The notes beneath the pieces were generated by a model. That model ran no database searches and was not told where the DNA came from. It saw nothing but the letters and a program-made list of their open reading frames with translations. This document shows, piece after piece, positions 4,348 to 5,698 of a stretch of DNA of 5,698 nucleotides. The DNA is taken from assembly GCA_900540885.1 (NCBI GenBank), contig UQHJ01000109.1, forward strand, positions 1-5,698, read 5' to 3'. Every line of letters starts with the position of its first letter. The first letter of the stretch is position 1. Both the position numbers and the translations under genes were made by a program. Source of the DNA: an uncultured Prevotella sp. Lineage in GTDB: Bacteria; Bacteroidota; Bacteroidia; Bacteroidales; Bacteroidaceae.

Positions 4348-5544
4348 TTGAGACCACTAGTAAAAAAACAGTACATACTACCTTTTGTACTGATTACGTC
4401 CCTGTTCTTCCTTTGGGGAGCAGCACATTCCATACTCGACGTACTCAATAAGCACTTTCAATTAGTCATTCCTGGTATGAACCATGCCCATTCCTCAATG
4501 GTGCAAGTAATGTTCTACTTGGGGTATTTTGTAATGGCCATTCCTGCAGGAATTATTATCGACCGCCGCGGCTATCGAACGGGGGTCATCGTAGGACTAT
4601 TGCTTTATGGATTGGGCGCATTATTGTTTTGGCCTGGAGCACAAATCATGTCATTTGAGTTCTTCCTAATGTCACTCTTCATCATAGCCTGTGGATTGGT
4701 ATTTCTTGAAACGGCGGCCAATCCTTACGTGACAGAATTGGGCGATGTGGAAACAGCAGCATCACGTTTGAATTTAGCACAGTCATTGAACGGATTAGGC
4801 TGTATCTGCGGTCCATTATTTGGTGGACTCTTGCTCTTCTCCGATGGTGGGAACGAACGCATTGCCCTCCCCTACGTCGTTATGGGCATTGTCGTGTTAG
4901 CTGTAGCATTACTATTTACACGAGTGAAACTGCCCGAGATTGCGCATCAAGACGAGCACGAAACAAAAGCCACGGCAGAAAAACATCGTATCAGCAGTCT
5001 ATTTCGGAATAAAGGATTCCTATTTGGCCTCTTTGCCTTGTTTAGCTATGAAGTATCTGAAATATCCATCAACAGCTTCTTTATTAACTACGTAGCCGAC
5101 GGCGGATGGATGAATGCCCGCGATGCAAGCATTGCATTATCATTCGGTGGCTTATCACTCTTTATGTTAGGCCGCGTATTGGGAAGTTTTATAATGCAAC
5201 ACGTTGCCAGCGAACGAGTCTTACGCGTTTGCGCCATAGGGACGTTTATCACCACATTGGCCGTCGTACTCAATATGGGAGTACTCTCATTAGGGGCCTT
5301 AGTGTTGATCTACGTGTTCGAAAGCATCATGTTCCCCACTATCTTCGCACTTTCACTCAAGGACTTAGGTCCACTAACCAAACGTGCTTCATCACTGTTG
5401 ATGATGACCCCCATAGGAGGTGCCGTAGGCCCTTTGATGATGGGACTTGTAGCCGATGCTAGCACGATGTCTGTAGCCTTCATCGTACCCCTTATAGGCT
5501 TCGCTAATGTAGCCGCTTATGCTTTTTCTGATAAAAAAGTTTGA
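4348..5544 (+). CDS. FucP/GluP-like MFS sugar:proton symporter
   Basis: 398 residues of a mostly hydrophobic protein with about 12 predicted membrane helices, placing it in the inner membrane. It belongs to the fucose-galactose-glucose:H+ symporter group of the major facilitator superfamily. Visible signatures are SLFFLWGAAHSILDVLNKHF in helix 1 (18-37, with Asp31 at the position of the proton/sugar-coupling Asp in FucP), the loop 2-3 motif GIIIDRRGYRTG (68-79), and FLETAANPYVTELG in helix 4 (119-132), where Glu121 corresponds to the essential Glu of FucP, followed by RLNLAQSLNGLG. The central charged loop is near 205-217 (HQDEHETKATAEKH). Substrate is probably a hexose or fucose; the exact sugar cannot be told. 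It is somewhat shorter than E. coli FucP (438). No ATG lies in frame near the N-terminus: an in-frame TAA precedes at 4333-4335, so TTG at 4348 (or ATT at 4345) must be the start. Apparently monocistronic; the GTYAAC array lies directly upstream. Confidence 0.88.
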   Translation: MRPLVKKQYILPFVLITSLFFLWGAAHSILDVLNKHFQLVIPGMNHAHSSMVQVMFYLGYFVMAIPAGIIIDRRGYRTGVIVGLLLYGLGALLFWPGAQIMSFEFFLMSLFIIACGLVFLETAANPYVTELGDVETAASRLNLAQSLNGLGCICGPLFGGLLLFSDGGNERIALPYVVMGIVVLAVALLFTRVKLPEIAHQDEHETKATAEKHRISSLFRNKGFLFGLFALFSYEVSEISINSFFINYVADGGWMNARDASIALSFGGLSLFMLGRVLGSFIMQHVASERVLRVCAIGTFITTLAVVLNMGVLSLGALVLIYVFESIMFPTIFALSLKDLGPLTKRASSLLMMTPIGGAVGPLMMGLVADASTMSVAFIVPLIGFANVAAYAFSDKKV

Positions 5545-5550
5545 AAAAGA

Positions 5551-5582
5551 TTTGGAGGTTAAATAAAAACTTCATACCTTTG
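5551..5582 (+). promoter_or_regulatory. Bacteroidetes-type promoter of tRNA-Gly
   Basis: TTTG (5551-5554), a 20-base spacer and TACCTTTG (5575-5582) match the phylum consensus fully. The bases that follow (CACTCGCAAAA) are the same as at the tRNA-Lys promoter; the identical block is 5573-5593. It starts only 6 bases after the transporter stop codon. The leader up to the tRNA contains a GAAAC-AAAC-GTTTC hairpin (about 5596-5608). Confidence 0.85.
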
Positions 5583-5626
5583 CACTCGCAAAAACGAAAC
5601 AAACGTTTCTGTTTAAGCAGTGCAAT

Positions 5627-5698
5627 GCGGAAATAGCTCAGTTGGTAGAGCACAACCTTGCCAAGGTTGGGGTCGCGAGTTCGAGTCTCGTTTTCCGC
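5627..5698 (+). tRNA. tRNA-Gly (anticodon GCC), last base beyond the window
   Basis: Cloverleaf with acceptor GCGGAAA / TTTCCGC, D-arm GCTC / GAGC, anticodon stem CAACC / GGTTG with loop TTGCCAA (anticodon GCC, reading glycine GGC and GGT), T-arm GCGAG-TTCGAGT-CTCGT (one G-T pair). 72 nt are present; the discriminator base, and any CCA, fall past the right edge. It may be the first gene of a tRNA cluster that continues outside. Confidence 0.95.

Noticed and set aside
5106..5462. 118-residue plus-strand ORF inside the transporter gene
   Set aside because: It lies in another frame of conserved transmembrane segments and has a Cys/Arg/His-rich shadow composition.

Overview
The window looks like chromosomal DNA from the order Bacteroidales, most probably Prevotellaceae. 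The evidence is: both tRNA genes are preceded by the Bacteroidetes sigma factor consensus (TTTG, 20 bases, TAnnTTTG); no gene has a clear Shine-Dalgarno site; and the HflX and FucP-like proteins have a Bacteroidales flavour. Assignment below the order is inference.

Left part (1-1536). A minus-strand gene for a secreted or lipid-anchored protein of unknown function runs off the left edge. Its start faces the decayed 3' part of a Bacteroidetes AAA+ ATPase gene on the plus strand. That gene has lost its 5' end, and an in-frame stop at 751-753 separates a winged-helix-like remnant from an intact AAA+ core (769-1536).

Middle part (1537-2832). There is no convincing protein gene here, but the DNA is structured. 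In order it holds four GTGTAACAC sites at 20/20/12-bp spacing, a GTCCTTTTAT direct repeat, a widely spaced 12-bp inverted repeat, a strong minus-strand intrinsic terminator, three 21-bp tandem copies derived from the 3' end of a tRNA, and tRNA-Lys(TTT) on the minus strand with its promoter. Together these suggest the scar of a tRNA-targeting integrative element that has lost its integrase. After the tRNA comes about 500 bases with only weak hairpins, then the hflX promoter and a leader of about 170 nt that can fold.

Right part (2833-5698). hflX encodes a complete ribosome-associated GTPase. A 258-bp gap follows, packed with a perfect 14-bp hairpin, an 18-bp long-range inverted repeat and a tandem array of 8-bp YYGTYAAC units. 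Next is a FucP/GluP-like MFS sugar:proton symporter gene with a TTG start, then the promoter and body of tRNA-Gly(GCC), which reaches the window edge. The two tRNA genes share a 21-bp identical promoter and leader block.

No complete new multi-gene system is visible. The least explained signals are the YYGTYAAC array between hflX and the transporter, and the repeat cluster at the 3' side of tRNA-Lys.
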